Source of the DNA: Polymorphobacter megasporae | GTDB lineage: Bacteria > Pseudomonadota > Alphaproteobacteria > Sphingomonadales > Sphingomonadaceae | DNA length: 64,000 nucleotides | Direction: 5' to 3' | Assembly: GCF_018982885.2 (NCBI RefSeq) | Contig: NZ_CP081848.1 | Location: forward strand, 2,976,001-3,040,000 | Made by a program: the position numbers and the translations under genes | Shown: in pieces, positions 32,807 to 43,500 of the stretch | Layout: each line of letters starts with the position of its first letter | Position numbering within the stretch: the stretch's first letter is position 1 | Notes under the pieces: generated by a model | Database searches by the model: none | Seen by the model: the letters and a program-made list of their open reading frames with translations, nothing else | Told to the model about the DNA's origin: nothing

Positions 32807-34657
32807 TTGGCTCTCGCTCCCGCCTTTCTCGACGAACTCCGCGCCCGTGTCGCCGTGTCGACGGTTGTCGCGCGCCGGGTCAAGCTGACCCGCGCCGGGC
32901 GCGAGATGAAGGGCTGCTGCCCGTTTCATAACGAGAAGTCGCCGAGCTTTTTCGTCAACGACGACAAGGGCTTCTACCATTGCTTCGGCTGCGGGGCGCA
33001 CGGCGACGTGATCCGCTTCGTCGTCGAGCAGGAGGGGCTCGGCTTCATCGACGCGGTCAAGTCGCTCGCCGCCGAAGCTGGACTGGCGGTGCCCGAGGAA
33101 ACGCCCGAGGCGCGTGAGCGGGCACAGGCGGCAGAGGGGCTTCACGACGTCACCGGCAAGGCGGCGGCGTGGTTTTCCAGCCAGTTGCGCGACGCCGGGG
33201 GCGCGACCGCGCGCGAATATCTCGCCAAGCGCGGTCTCGCGGACAAGACCGTCGCAGACTTCGGCCTCGGCTACTCGCCCGATAGCCGGACCCGCCTCCG
33301 CGCCGCGCTTGCCAGCGTCGGTGACGCCAAGCTGATCGAGACAGGGCTGCTGATCCAGCCCGAGGCCGAGGGGAATGCGAAGCCGGGCGATCCGTACGAC
33401 CGCTTCCGCGGACGGCTGATGTTTCCGATCCGCGATCCGCGCGGTCGAGTTATCGGCTTTGGCGGACGCATCCTTGGCGACGGCCAGCCGAAGTATCTGA
33501 ATTCGCCCGACACACCGTTGTTCGACAAGGGCCGCACGCTCTACAATCTCGACCGCGCCGGACCGGTTGCGCGCAAGTCGCTTCGGCTGATCGTCGTCGA
33601 GGGCTACATGGACGTCATCGGCCTCGCGCAGGCGGGGTTTGCCGATGCGGTCGCCCCGCTCGGCACCGCGCTGACCGAGGCGCAGCTCGGGCTGATGTGG
33701 CGGATCGTACCCGAGCCGGTGTTGTGCTTCGACGGCGACGCGGCGGGGCAGCGGGCCGGGTTGCGCGCGCTCCACCGGGCACTGCCGCTGCTCGAGGCGG
33801 GCAAATCGCTGCGCTTCGCCACCCTCCCCCTGGGCAAGGACCCCGACGATCTCGTCCGCGCTGGCGGGCCTGCCGCGTTCGACGCCGTCCTCGCCGCCGC
33901 CGAGCCGTTGATCGACCGGCTGTGGCGGAGCGAGACCGAGGGCGTCGACACGGCCACCCCCGAACGCCGCGCCGCCGTCCTCGCCGCGCTCGATGCCCGC
34001 GCTGCGGAGATCGCCGACACCACCCTCCAGCGCTTCTACCGGACCGAGCTCCGCGAGCGTTTCTACGCTTTGTTCAAGCGCCCCGAGCGGACCCCGTGGC
34101 AAAAAGGCGGCCCCCCGCCCCGTGCCGCGTCGCCGGGTATCCTGCGCGCGGCGCGGCCCGACATGGGCGACGCGATGGTGCGTCAGGTCCTCGTTGCCTG
34201 CCTCCTACGCCCCGAGTTGATCGACGCGGGGTTCGAACGGCTGGCCGGGCTGCCGGTCGCCGACCCTGCACACGCCGCGCTCGTGACCGCGCTACTCGAC
34301 GCCGCGACCGCCGACCCTGACGCCAGCCCGGTCGCCCTCCGCGCCCATCTCGACGCGCGGGGTGCCGGTGCCGGTGCCGCCGCCGATGCCATCCTCGCAC
34401 GGCATCGGCCAGGCGTCGGCAACCTCGGTTTTGTCCGTGCGAGCACTCCCAGCGCCGACGCCCGCGAACAATTCGTCAAATTTCTCGATGCCTTGCTCGC
34501 AACGGCGCGCGTGGGGGATGACATTGCCGCAACCAATTCCCATTTCCGGATGAGCATGGCCGAGGCCGATTTTGACGCGGTGCGACGCAACCATCAAGCG
34601 CGTGCCGAATTGTCCGATAAGGATCATGTTATTGGAATTGTCGCCGATACCGAGTAA
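32807..34657 (+). CDS. dnaG: DNA primase
   Basis: Replication primase, 616 aa. The zinc-binding domain is seen in CCPFHNEKSPSF and YHCFGCGAHGDV. The TOPRIM core has VVEGYMDVIGL and CFDGDAAGQRAG. The C-terminal DnaB-interacting region is divergent. The start is TTG (an in-frame stop lies 6 bases upstream), with AAGGTGAG as ribosome-binding site. It lies 8 bases after the yqeY-like stop and before rpoD. Confidence 0.96.
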   Translation: MALAPAFLDELRARVAVSTVVARRVKLTRAGREMKGCCPFHNEKSPSFFVNDDKGFYHCFGCGAHGDVIRFVVEQEGLGFIDAVKSLAAEAGLAVPEETPEARERAQAAEGLHDVTGKAAAWFSSQLRDAGGATAREYLAKRGLADKTVADFGLGYSPDSRTRLRAALASVGDAKLIETGLLIQPEAEGNAKPGDPYDRFRGRLMFPIRDPRGRVIGFGGRILGDGQPKYLNSPDTPLFDKGRTLYNLDRAGPVARKSLRLIVVEGYMDVIGLAQAGFADAVAPLGTALTEAQLGLMWRIVPEPVLCFDGDAAGQRAGLRALHRALPLLEAGKSLRFATLPLGKDPDDLVRAGGPAAFDAVLAAAEPLIDRLWRSETEGVDTATPERRAAVLAALDARAAEIADTTLQRFYRTELRERFYALFKRPERTPWQKGGPPPRAASPGILRAARPDMGDAMVRQVLVACLLRPELIDAGFERLAGLPVADPAHAALVTALLDAATADPDASPVALRAHLDARGAGAGAAADAILARHRPGVGNLGFVRASTPSADAREQFVKFLDALLATARVGDDIAATNSHFRMSMAEADFDAVRRNHQARAELSDKDHVIGIVADTE

Positions 34658-34729
34658 GCGGCTCCACCGCCCTCGCCCGAGTCGTCGTTATCGGTTGGCG
34701 CGACACGCTTGATTGGACGAAAGCAGATT

Positions 34730-36769
34730 ATGGCAAAAGCGAATGGCGCCGTCGTGGAAACCGATACGAAGCCCGATACCGACGGTGCGCCGTTGCTCGA
34801 TCTCAACGAAGCATCGATCAAGAAGCTGATCGCGCGCGCCAAGAAGCGCGGCTACATCACTTATGACGAATTGAACGACGCACTGCCGCAGGTCTCCTCC
34901 GAGCAGATCGAGGACGTCATGGCGGCGCTGTCGGAGATGGGGATCAACCTCATCGAAAACGACGAGCCCGCCGAGGAAGGCACCGAGACCCCGCGCGCCG
35001 CCGCCGACGATGACGAGGAAGAGGAAGCCGTCGAGGGCGACCCCGCCGTCGCCGCTCCGGTTGCGGTCAAGGCCGCCCCGCTCGACCGTACCGACGACCC
35101 GGTCCGCATGTACCTGCGCGAGATGGGCGCGGTCGAACTGCTCAGCCGCGAGGGCGAAATCGCGATCGCCAAGCGCATCGAGGCCGGGCGCAACACGATG
35201 ATCGCCGGCCTGTGCGAATCGCCAATGACCTTCACGTCGATGATCGACTGGTCCGACGCGCTCAACGAAGGCCGGATGCAGCTCCGCGAGATTCTCGATC
35301 TCGACGCGATGCTGGTCAAGCCGCCGGTCGAGGGCGATTCGGGCGAGGTCGGCACTGGCCTGCCCGCTGTCGCCTACAAGGAAGACGGCGAGCCCGATAT
35401 CGTCTCGGCTTCGGCCGACGAGGACGAGGAGGAAGCCGCGTTCACCGGGCGGACCAAGCCCGACGGCACCGCCGCGATCCCCGACGAGGACGACGAGGAC
35501 AACACGCTGTCGCTCGCGGCGATGGAGGAACTGCTCAAGCCCGACGCGCTGGCGAAGTTCGCCGAGATCACCGCGACGTACGGCAAGTTCAAGAAGCTGC
35601 AGGAGAACCGGCTGTCGGCGTTCCGCGTCAACGCCGCGTATCCCCCCGCCGATGAGCGCAAGTATCAGAAACTGCGCGAAGAACTGACCGCCGGGGTGCA
35701 GTCGGTCCACTTCAACAACAACAAGATCGAATATCTCGTCGACCAGCTGTACAGCTACAACCGGCGGCTGCTCGGCCTCGGCGGGACGATGATGCGTCTC
35801 GCCGACCGCCACAAGATTAACCGCAAGTCGTTCCTCGACGAATATATGGGCCACGAGCTCGATGCCGGCTGGACCGCGCGCGTCGCTGGGATCGACAAGA
35901 AGTTCGGTGCCTTCGCGCTTGCTGAAAAGCAGGCGGTCGAGGACGTGCGCCTCGAGATCGCCGACATCGCGCAGGCGACCGGCGTCGACCTTGGCGAGTT
36001 TCGCCGGATCACCAACATGGTCCAGAAGGGCGAGCGCGAGGCGCGGATCGCCAAGAAGGAGATGGTCGAGGCGAACCTGCGTTTGGTCATCTCGATCGCG
36101 AAGAAGTACACCAACCGCGGCCTGCAATTCCTTGATCTTATTCAGGAAGGCAACATCGGCCTGATGAAGGCGGTCGACAAGTTCGAGTACCGCCGCGGCT
36201 ATAAGTTCTCGACCTACGCGACGTGGTGGATCCGCCAGGCGATTACCCGCTCGATCGCCGACCAGGCGCGGACGATCCGCATCCCGGTCCACATGATCGA
36301 GACAATCAACAAGCTCGTCCGCACCAGCCGCCAGATTCTCCACGAGATCGGCCGCGAGCCGACGCCCGAGGAACTTGCCGAGCGGTTGTCGATGCCGCTC
36401 GAAAAGGTCCGCAAGGTGATGAAGATCGCCAAGGAGCCGATCAGCCTCGAGACGCCGATCGGTGACGAGGAGGATTCGCACCTTGGCGACTTCATCGAGG
36501 ACAAGAATGCGATCATCCCGGTCGACGCCGCGATCCATGCCAATCTCAAGGAGACGGTGACGCGCGTGCTGGCGTCGCTGACCCCGCGCGAGGAACGCGT
36601 GCTGCGGATGCGCTTCGGCATCGGAATGAACACCGACCATACGCTCGAGGAAGTCGGTCAGCAGTTCTCGGTCACCCGCGAGCGTATCCGGCAGATCGAG
36701 GCGAAGGCGCTGCGGAAGCTCAAGCACCCGTCGCGGTCGCGCAAGATGCGGAGCTTCCTCGACGTCTGA
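34730..36769 (+). CDS. rpoD: primary sigma factor RpoD (sigma-70)
   Basis: Housekeeping sigma factor, 679 aa from the ATG at 34730 (MAKANG). Region 1.1 lies near 20-80, followed by an acidic linker. Region 1.2 has [20 protein letters not shown], and the non-conserved region is acidic. Regions 2.1-2.4 include [12 protein letters not shown] and [18 protein letters not shown]. Region 4.2 has the helix-turn-helix [20 protein letters not shown]. It recognises -35/-10 promoters. It is the last gene of the yqeY-dnaG-rpoD set. Confidence 0.97.
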   Translation: MAKANGAVVETDTKPDTDGAPLLDLNEASIKKLIARAKKRGYITYDELNDALPQVSSEQIEDVMAALSEMGINLIENDEPAEEGTETPRAAADDDEEEEAVEGDPAVAAPVAVKAAPLDRTDDPVRMYLREMGAVELLSREGEIAIAKRIEAGRNTMIAGLCESPMTFTSMIDWSDALNEGRMQLREILDLDAMLVKPPVEGDSGEVGTGLPAVAYKEDGEPDIVSASADEDEEEAAFTGRTKPDGTAAIPDEDDEDNTLSLAAMEELLKPDALAKFAEITATYGKFKKLQENRLSAFRVNAAYPPADERKYQKLREELTAGVQSVHFNNNKIEYLVDQLYSYNRRLLGLGGTMMRLADRHKINRKSFLDEYMGHELDAGWTARVAGIDKKFGAFALAEKQAVEDVRLEIADIAQATGVDLGEFRRITNMVQKGEREARIAKKEMVEANLRLVISIAKKYTNRGLQFLDLIQEGNIGLMKAVDKFEYRRGYKFSTYATWWIRQAITRSIADQARTIRIPVHMIETINKLVRTSRQILHEIGREPTPEELAERLSMPLEKVRKVMKIAKEPISLETPIGDEEDSHLGDFIEDKNAIIPVDAAIHANLKETVTRVLASLTPREERVLRMRFGIGMNTDHTLEEVGQQFSVTRERIRQIEAKALRKLKHPSRSRKMRSFLDV

Positions 36770-36834
36770 GGTTGCCCGCATGGCGGAGCCGCTCTACGGT
36801 TGACCCATACGTCAACCACCAAGGCTCCGCCCCC

Positions 36835-37686
36835 ATGCGATTCGAAGGCACCGCCGGCTATGTCGCCACCGACGACCTCAAGGTCGCGGTCAATGCGGCG
36901 ACGACGCTCCGCCGCCCGCTGCTGATCAAGGGCGAGCCCGGGACCGGCAAGACCGTCCTCGCCGGTGAAATCGCCCGCAGCTTCGGCGCGCCGCTGATCG
37001 AATGGAACGTCAAGTCGACGACCAAGGCGCAGCAGGGGCTGTACGAATATGACGCGGTCAGCCGCCTGCGCGACGGCCAGCTCGGCGACGCGCGCGTTCG
37101 CGACATCTCGAACTATATCCGTCGCGGCAAGATGTGGGAGGCGTTTACCTCACCCGCCCTCCCCGTCCTGCTGATCGACGAGATCGACAAGGCCGACATC
37201 GAGTTTCCGAACGACCTGCTGACCGAACTCGACCGCATGGAGTTCGACGTCTACGAAACCGGCGAGCGCGTCATCGCCGCCCAGCGCCCGATCGTCATCA
37301 TCACGTCGAACAATGAGAAGGACCTGCCCGACGCGTTCCTGCGCCGCTGTTTCTTCCACTACATCAAGTTTCCCGACCGCAGCACGATGGAGTCGATCGT
37401 CGCGGTCCACTTCCCCGATATCCAGAACACGTTGGTCCGCGAGGCGCTCAATATCTTCTATGACATCCGCGAAGTGCCGGGGATGAAGAAGAAGCCGAGC
37501 ACGAGCGAATTGCTCGACTGGCTCAAGCTGCTGATGCACGAGGACCTGCCGCTCGAGGTGCTCAAATCGCGTGATACCAAGACGTTGATCCCGCCGCTGC
37601 ATGGCGCGCTGCTCAAGAACGAGCAGGACGTGATGCTGTTCGAGCGGCTGGCTTTCATGTCGCGGCGGCAGGGCGGACAGGGCTGA
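36835..37686 (+). CDS. MoxR-type AAA+ ATPase
   Basis: Protein of 283 aa from the ATG at 36835 (MRFEGTAGY). Walker A is GEPGTGKT, Walker B LLIDEIDKAD, sensor 1 ITSNNEKDLPDAFLRRC. MoxR ATPases act as chaperones for metal-cofactor or complex assembly and usually pair with VWA-domain proteins. The CoxE-like VWA protein at 38418 is the obvious partner, although a minus-strand gene lies between them. Confidence 0.92.
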   Translation: MRFEGTAGYVATDDLKVAVNAATTLRRPLLIKGEPGTGKTVLAGEIARSFGAPLIEWNVKSTTKAQQGLYEYDAVSRLRDGQLGDARVRDISNYIRRGKMWEAFTSPALPVLLIDEIDKADIEFPNDLLTELDRMEFDVYETGERVIAAQRPIVIITSNNEKDLPDAFLRRCFFHYIKFPDRSTMESIVAVHFPDIQNTLVREALNIFYDIREVPGMKKKPSTSELLDWLKLLMHEDLPLEVLKSRDTKTLIPPLHGALLKNEQDVMLFERLAFMSRRQGGQG

Positions 37687-37688
37687 CC

Positions 37689-38324
37689 TCAGCGCAAATG
37701 CGGGAGCGACCAGTCGCCGAATATCGCGGCGGTCCGCAAAGCGAATACCGTTACCCCGGTGCAGAACGCCGCAAGCGACTTCGACGCGCCGGTCCGCCGG
37801 ACGAGCAACACCATCACGATCGCCCCGGAGATCGCTGCGGTGGCGTAGAAGTCGGCGCGGAGGATGCGCGGGATCTGCGCGGTCAACACATCACGCAGCA
37901 CCCCGCCACCACAGCCGTTGACGACCGCGATGGCGATGACGCTCGCGCCGTTGAGGTCGTAGTCGAGCGCTTTGCGCGCACCCGCAACGGCGGCGAGGGC
38001 GAGCCCGGCGGCTTCGATGACGTCGATCACGCGCGGCGGCGTCCATGTTGCGACTGGACCGGTTGCCAAACCAGCGACAACGACCGCGCTCGCGCCGATC
38101 AGTGCGATGATCGGGTAGCGCCGGTCGCGGAACGCCGCCGGCGGGTGTTCGCCGAGCAGAATATCGCGCATCACCCCGCCGCCGACCGCTCCGACGAACG
38201 CGAGCACCGCGATGCCGAAGATATCGAGGTCGGCACGTGCCCCCGCCAGTGCGAACTCGGTCGACAAGATCAGCGTCGCGGCGAGGTCTATCGTTGTCAG
38301 CAGGCGGTCGCGGATACGGATCAT
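37689..38324 (-). CDS. UPF0126/TRIC-type membrane protein (YicG-like)
   Basis: Protein of 211 aa with seven hydrophobic segments in two repeats. Each repeat contains the glycine-rich motif G-G-V-x-R-D (GAVGGGVMRDILLGEHPP and NGCGGGVLRDVLTAQIP). This is the hallmark of the UPF0126 family, related to trimeric intracellular cation channels; glycine or cation transport has been proposed for relatives. It sits on the opposite strand between the MoxR and VWA genes. Confidence 0.9.
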   Translation of the reverse strand: MIRIRDRLLTTIDLAATLILSTEFALAGARADLDIFGIAVLAFVGAVGGGVMRDILLGEHPPAAFRDRRYPIIALIGASAVVVAGLATGPVATWTPPRVIDVIEAAGLALAAVAGARKALDYDLNGASVIAIAVVNGCGGGVLRDVLTAQIPRILRADFYATAAISGAIVMVLLVRRTGASKSLAAFCTGVTVFALRTAAIFGDWSLPHLR

Positions 38325-38417
38325 GGCCGGTCTCGATCCCTCGGTCGCTTTGGTTCTGCGCGTGACGATGCCCCGGCGACGCGCTACCGTCCAGCTGTCC
38401 GCCTCCGGAGTGCGCCT

Positions 38418-39599
38418 GTGTTCCTCAACTTCCTTGCCGAACTTCGCGCCGCGAAGATTCCCGCGTCGCTCAAGGAGCATCTGACGCTGCTCGAGGCGAT
38501 GAAGGCGGATGTGATCGACTATAAGGTCGAGCAATTCTATTATCTTGCACGGTCGTGCTACGTGAAGGACGAAGGACTTCTCGACCGCTTCGACCAAGTG
38601 TTCGGCAAGGTGTTCAAGGGCATCGAGACCGTCATCGACACCGGCACCGCCGAGATCCCCGAGGAATGGCTGCGCAAGGTCGCCGAGCTCCATCTGACCG
38701 AGGAGGAGATGGCCGAGATCAAGAAGCTCGGGTCGTGGGACGAGATCATGGCGACGCTCAAGCAGCGCCTCGAGGAGCAGAAGGGCCGCCACGAGGGCGG
38801 GTCGAAGTGGATCGGCACCGGCGGTACCTCGCCGTTCGGCGCGAACGGCTACAACCCCGAGGGCGTCCGCATCGGCCAGGATGCCGGACGGCAGGGCAAG
38901 GCGATCAAGGTCTGGGACAAGCGCGAGTTCAAGAACCTCGACGCGACGGTCGAGCTCGGCACGCGCAACATCAAGCTCGCACTACGCCGCCTGCGCCGCT
39001 TCGCCCGCGATGGCGCGGCCGACGAACTCGACATGGACGCGACGGTCAGCGGCACGGCGAAGAAGGCGTATCTCGACATCGTCATGCGCCCCGAGCGGCA
39101 CAATGCGGTCAAGGTGCTGCTGTTCCTCGACGTCGGCGGGTCGATGGACCCGTTCATCAAGCTGTGCGAGGAGCTGTTCTCGGCGGCGCGGACCGAATTC
39201 AAGCACCTCGAATTTTTCTACTTCCACAATTGCCCGTACGAGGCGCTGTGGCAGGACAACCGGCGGCGCTGGACCGAGCGGACGCCGACGCTCGACCTGC
39301 TCCACAAATTTCCCCACGATTACAAACTGGTGTTCGTCGGCGACGCATCGATGTCGCCGTACGAGATCAACTACCCCGGCGGTTCGGTCGAGCATTGGAA
39401 CGAGGAGAGCGGCGAGACGTGGATGCGCCGGATGCTCGAGGTCTACCCGGCAGCGGTCTGGCTCAACCCGATCCCAGAGGCAAGCTGGAGCCACGGCCAG
39501 TCGATCCAGATGATGAAGAGCATCATGGAGGACCGGATGTACCCGCTGACGCTCGGTGGGCTGGATCTGGCTATGCGGGAGTTGACGCGGGCTCGGTAA
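38418..39599 (+). CDS. CoxE-like VWA-domain protein
   Basis: Protein of 393 aa from the GTG at 38418. The N-terminal half is helical and charged (FLNFLAELRAAKIPASLKEH). The C-terminal half is a von Willebrand A fold beginning LLFLDVGGSMDPF. The metal site is D-x-G-x-S rather than the classical D-x-S-x-S, a variant characteristic of this family. It is expected to work with the MoxR ATPase at 36835 in assembling or remodelling an unknown complex. No carbon monoxide dehydrogenase or other obvious client is nearby. Confidence 0.9.
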   Translation: MFLNFLAELRAAKIPASLKEHLTLLEAMKADVIDYKVEQFYYLARSCYVKDEGLLDRFDQVFGKVFKGIETVIDTGTAEIPEEWLRKVAELHLTEEEMAEIKKLGSWDEIMATLKQRLEEQKGRHEGGSKWIGTGGTSPFGANGYNPEGVRIGQDAGRQGKAIKVWDKREFKNLDATVELGTRNIKLALRRLRRFARDGAADELDMDATVSGTAKKAYLDIVMRPERHNAVKVLLFLDVGGSMDPFIKLCEELFSAARTEFKHLEFFYFHNCPYEALWQDNRRRWTERTPTLDLLHKFPHDYKLVFVGDASMSPYEINYPGGSVEHWNEESGETWMRRMLEVYPAAVWLNPIPEASWSHGQSIQMMKSIMEDRMYPLTLGGLDLAMRELTRAR

Positions 39600-39706
39600 G
39601 CTTTGTAATTTCGATCTGTCGGCTGAGTTCTGAATATTCGGATCATGTCACTAGACGAGTCGGCAGGTGTCGTATCAATGGAATGCATGCTTCTTCAGGA
39701 AATTGC

Positions 39707-39949
39707 ATGCCCACCATCTATCGCGAAGCAGGCTACCGCTTCCACTTCTATGCACAGGACCACGCTCCGCCGCATGTGCATGTCGAAAAGGACGGTCGCT
39801 CCGCCAGCTTTTTTCTGCGCCCGGTGCGAATAGCCTCGAACGATGGCTTCAAGGCGCGAGATTTGGCGCGGCTCGAAACCATGGTAAGGCTCAGCGCGAA
39901 AATGTTCGAGGACGCGTGGCATGGCCACTTTGGCACGACAGACGAATGA
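39707..39949 (+). CDS. DUF4160 protein
   Basis: Protein of 80 aa: MPTIYREAGYRFHFYAQDHAP followed closely by HVHVEKDG, the diagnostic motif of DUF4160. It is the first half of a two-gene pair with the DUF2442 gene. Function unknown; relatives are widespread on accessory DNA. It lies about 110 bases after the VWA gene. Confidence 0.88.
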   Translation: MPTIYREAGYRFHFYAQDHAPPHVHVEKDGRSASFFLRPVRIASNDGFKARDLARLETMVRLSAKMFEDAWHGHFGTTDE

Positions 39950-39974
39950 AGGGTATCGAGGAAGCGAGCGTGCA

Positions 39975-40202
39975 ATGGACGTTCGCTTCGCAGATGATCA
40001 GCTTGTCGTCGATCTCCGCGATGGACGAACGATTTCAACACCAATTATTTGGTATCCGCGTCTTCGCGATGCGTCCGATGAGGAGCGCGGCAACTGGCGG
40101 CTCAATGGCTCGGGCATCGGCATCCACTGGCCCGACATCGACGAAGACCTCAGCGTCGAGGGTATGCTCGACGGCCGGCCCGCAGTTGGCTGGGACCGTT
40201 AA
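39975..40202 (+). CDS. DUF2442 protein
   Basis: Protein of 75 aa from the ATG at 39975 (MDVRFADDQLVVDLRDGRTI), with WYPRL and GIHWPDIDEDLSVEGML, diagnostic of DUF2442. A longer frame from 39921 would overlap the DUF4160 gene and lacks family support. DUF4160 and DUF2442 genes are commonly adjacent, which suggests a joint but unknown function. The stop overlaps the stop of the convergent small gene. Confidence 0.87.
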   Translation: MDVRFADDQLVVDLRDGRTISTPIIWYPRLRDASDEERGNWRLNGSGIGIHWPDIDEDLSVEGMLDGRPAVGWDR

Positions 40203-40378
40203 GCCCCAGGCGGTGGCGGGAGCGAATACAGCCAGACGTTGATCAGGACGACGACGCCCGCGCCGACCATCAATCCTGCCTTCAACCGGTTGCCGTAGCC
40301 GGTCACCAGCGCCCAGATACCGAACCCGGCGAGAAGCAGTCCGGCGAGTGCGCCGAGCGACAGTAACGTCTCGATCAT
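40199..40378 (-). CDS. tiny membrane protein, 59 aa
   Basis: Open frame of 59 residues starting MIETLLSLGALAGLLLAGFG, with two hydrophobic segments (about 3-25 and 35-52) separated by GYGNRLKAG. It ends in a proline-rich tail (LPPPPGA). Its ATG overlaps the stop of the upstream 46-codon frame (ATGA), which supports both. No family recognised. Confidence 0.55.
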   Translation of the reverse strand: MIETLLSLGALAGLLLAGFGIWALVTGYGNRLKAGLMVGAGVVVLINVWLYSLPPPPGA

Positions 40379-40515
40379 ACCGCGAGCCCCTGCCCGCGGG
40401 TCGCGAGCAACAGCGCCCGAGCGGCCACGAAACCAGCGCCAACGAAGACGACCGCCGCCGCCTTGGTCGACGTCGCTTGCGCGTCACGAACGACGATCAG
40501 GTCAGGCTTCGGCAT
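40375..40515 (-). CDS. tiny protein, 46 aa, coupled to a membrane protein
   Basis: Open frame of 46 residues starting MPKPDLIVVRDAQATSTKAA, with one weak hydrophobic segment (about 20-38, VVFVGAGFVAARALLLA). The 4-base ATGA overlap with the following frame is the main reason to call it. It lies 45 bases from the end of the autotransporter gene, so it could be on the autotransporter transcript. Confidence 0.45.
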   Translation of the reverse strand: MPKPDLIVVRDAQATSTKAAAVVFVGAGFVAARALLLATRGQGLAV

Positions 40516-40560
40516 TCGTCCTCCGGCGTCGTTCCGGCGGGTGTGTACACGACGCAGCCG

Positions 40561-43500
40561 CTAGAAGGCGATCCCCGCGGTGACCGCGATCGCCTGGTCA
40601 CGGTAGCCGCCGCTCGACGAACGGCGGTCGTAGCCGACCCGCAAGGCGACCATGTCCTGCGCGTAACCGAGATCGGCACCGTAGCTCGTCTCCTCGGCGC
40701 GCGCGGCGTCGCCGACCAGTTCGACCGGGCCGCCGCCGCTGACGAAGCTTGCGACGGTCGTCGTCGGGCTGGCGTTGAACTGGTGCGCGTAGGCCCCGTG
40801 CGCCTCGACCTTGAGCTTGCCGTCGCCATAAGCGTGGATGTACGCCAGCGCGAGCTTGGCGGTGTCGGTCGTCACGGTGTCGCGCTGGCCCGCGACCGCG
40901 AGCGCGAAGTTCCCCGCTCCGCTCTCGGTGTAGCCGCCCTGGCGCAGGCTCGTCCACGCGATCGCGTTCGATGGGGTCAGGCGGAACGCGCCGAAGTTGA
41001 GCTTTGCCCCGAATGTCAGTCCGGCGCCGAACTGCGTCCCCGTCCAGGCTGCGCCGACAGTGTCGGATATCGAGCCGATCGCCAGCGTCCGCTTCGACGT
41101 ATACTTGACGTGCGCCGCGAGGCCGGTCGCGGTGACGAAGAAGCCGCGCCATGTCCACGCCGCATAGGGTTCGACGCCGGTCGTCGTCACCGGCACGTTG
41201 AACCCCGGCGCAGTGCCGACGCCGTCGTGATGGATCGTCGTGTAGTCGGCGAGGAAGGCGAGACCGACCGCGTCGATGCCAAGGAGCGACGTGTCGACGC
41301 CGCCGGCGAAGCCGAACCCGGCAGTGGTGAAGCGGTCCTCGTTGGTCCCCGCCGCCTGGGTGGAGAAGTCGCCGAGTTCCTGCGCCCAGATCTTGACGCC
41401 GTAGCTGTCGTCGTTGCGCACCGGCCGCGCGAAGTCGGTCAGCAGCGCGACACGATCCGCCGCAGCGCCGAAGCCAGCATCGGCGGCGCTTTGCGCGGCG
41501 CGAAGCTGCGCGCGACCGAAGCTCGGCGGGGTGATCTGGCGATACGCCGACAGCACCGACGCCTGGTCGGGCAGGTTTGCGATCGCCCCCGCTTCGGTCG
41601 GGCTGCTCGCGAGCGCGATCACCGACTGATCGTACAGCGTCGCCTGCGCACCGGTCAGGCCGGCCTGCGCTGCGGTCTTGCGCGTCAGGCCGAGCGAAAG
41701 GGTCGTGGGCGTCAGGACGGGCGCGGTCGCGGTGAACAGGTACGGCGAGCTCGTCGCATCGACCAGCGTCGCGAGGTGGTCGGTGGTGATGCCGCCCGCC
41801 GCCTGGATGATCGTCACGTTCTGGTTCAGCGCGAGCGACTGGAGCGCGACCGAGATCGTGCTGGTGCCGGTAAAGCTCGCCGATCCGTTGACGGTCAGTG
41901 CTGCGCCCCCTGAACGGATCGGCAGGACGAGCACCGAATTGCCCATCGCCGCGAGCGAAGCGAGGACCGTCGGTCCGCTCGCCAGGCTGAGGCGCGCGGT
42001 GTCGGTCAGCGTCACCGCGATCGGCGCGGCGGTGGTCAGCGCGCCGGTCAGTGTCGAGGTGCCGCTCAACGCCAGCAGGTTCGATGTCGACGTGCCGAAG
42101 CTGACCGCGCCGTTGATCGTTCCGGCGGTCAACGCCAGCGTCGTCGGGCCATTGCCAAGAACGACATCGCCGGTAATCGTGCCGCTGTTGGTCACGGTGA
42201 CCGCCGCGGTATTTCCGGTCAGGTCGATGGCGCGCGCGAAGCCGTTGGTACCGGTCGCGGTGGCGGTGATCGTTCCCGAGTTGTTGATCGAGGTCAGCGT
42301 GCCCGACCGGTCGAGGATCGCGGTGCTGCCGTTGCCGGCACCTACCGATGAGACGATGATCGTGCCGCTGTTGACGATCGCGCCGAGATTGGACCCCACC
42401 TCGGCGACGACACCATAGCCCGCGCCGCCCGGTCCGACCGGCGTCGATCCGCTCGCGGCCACGGCCGAAGTCGCGACGGTGATCACGCCGGCGTTGACGA
42501 CCTGCGGAACGACCGCCCCAGCGAGCAGGTCGACGCCCGTCGAGCTCGCGTCGAGGCTCGCCGACGAGATCGTCGCGGTGCTCTGGTTGTTGATCCCGCC
42601 GATCAGCGTCGTCGTCGCCCCGCCGCCGCCGACACGGAGGGCAACCGCTGCGAGCCCGGTGTTGGCGATGCTCGTCTGGAGGACCCCGCGGTTGACGATC
42701 GCATAGGCATCGGTCCCCGTGCCCGCGGCGCCGATCGTGATCGCGGTCGGATTGGTCGCATCGGGCGCGACCCACAGCGCGGGTGCGGCGCCGGTGGCAA
42801 TGATCGAGCCGGTGACCAGCGTGTCGAGCGTCGTATCGACCGCCGCAGCGGCGACCGTCGCACCCGTCGAATCGATATAATAGCGGTCATTGATCAGCCC
42901 GCCGCCGACACTGGCACTGACGCGTTCGGCGGCGATCGCCTGGACCCCGGCGACGAGCACGCCGGTCGTCGCATCGGCGGCGCGGATCGTTCCCGCCGAG
43001 ATCGAGCCGCCGGTATTGACCGTGCCGCTGACCGGCGCCGCGATGAGCAGGCCATAGCCGCCCGCTCCCGAGGTCTCGTTCGTCCCCGTCAGCGTCAGGC
43101 TGCCGGTGAGCGGCGCGGTGACCGACACCGCGGTCGAATTCGCGCCGGTCACCCCGACCGAGCGCAGCCCGATCGAGCCGGTGAACGGAGCCGCGACCGC
43201 AACGCCGATCGCCCCGTCGCCCGCCACGGTCACCGACCCGGCCGTGCCCGACGAGATCGTGCCGGTCACCGGGCCGGCGATCGACACGCCGACATTGCCG
43301 CTGCCGCCGGTCGCCGACAGCGCAACGCTGCCATTGTTGACGAAGCCGATCGGATTGCCGGAATTGATCAGCACGCCGATCGACCCGGTCGTCGCGCTCG
43401 AACTGATCGCCCCGCCGTTGGTCAGCGTATTGCTCGAATTGATCGTCGCCGCGGTGCCGCTCGTCACCGCGATAGCGCCGCCGGTAACGAGCGTGATGTT

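Noticed and set aside
34688-36781. A 697-codon open frame antisense to rpoD, and similar long antisense frames opposite carB, dnaG and the autotransporter
   Set aside because: Arg/Ala/Asp-rich translations with no family motif; they mirror high-GC third positions of the real genes, which show full conserved domains.
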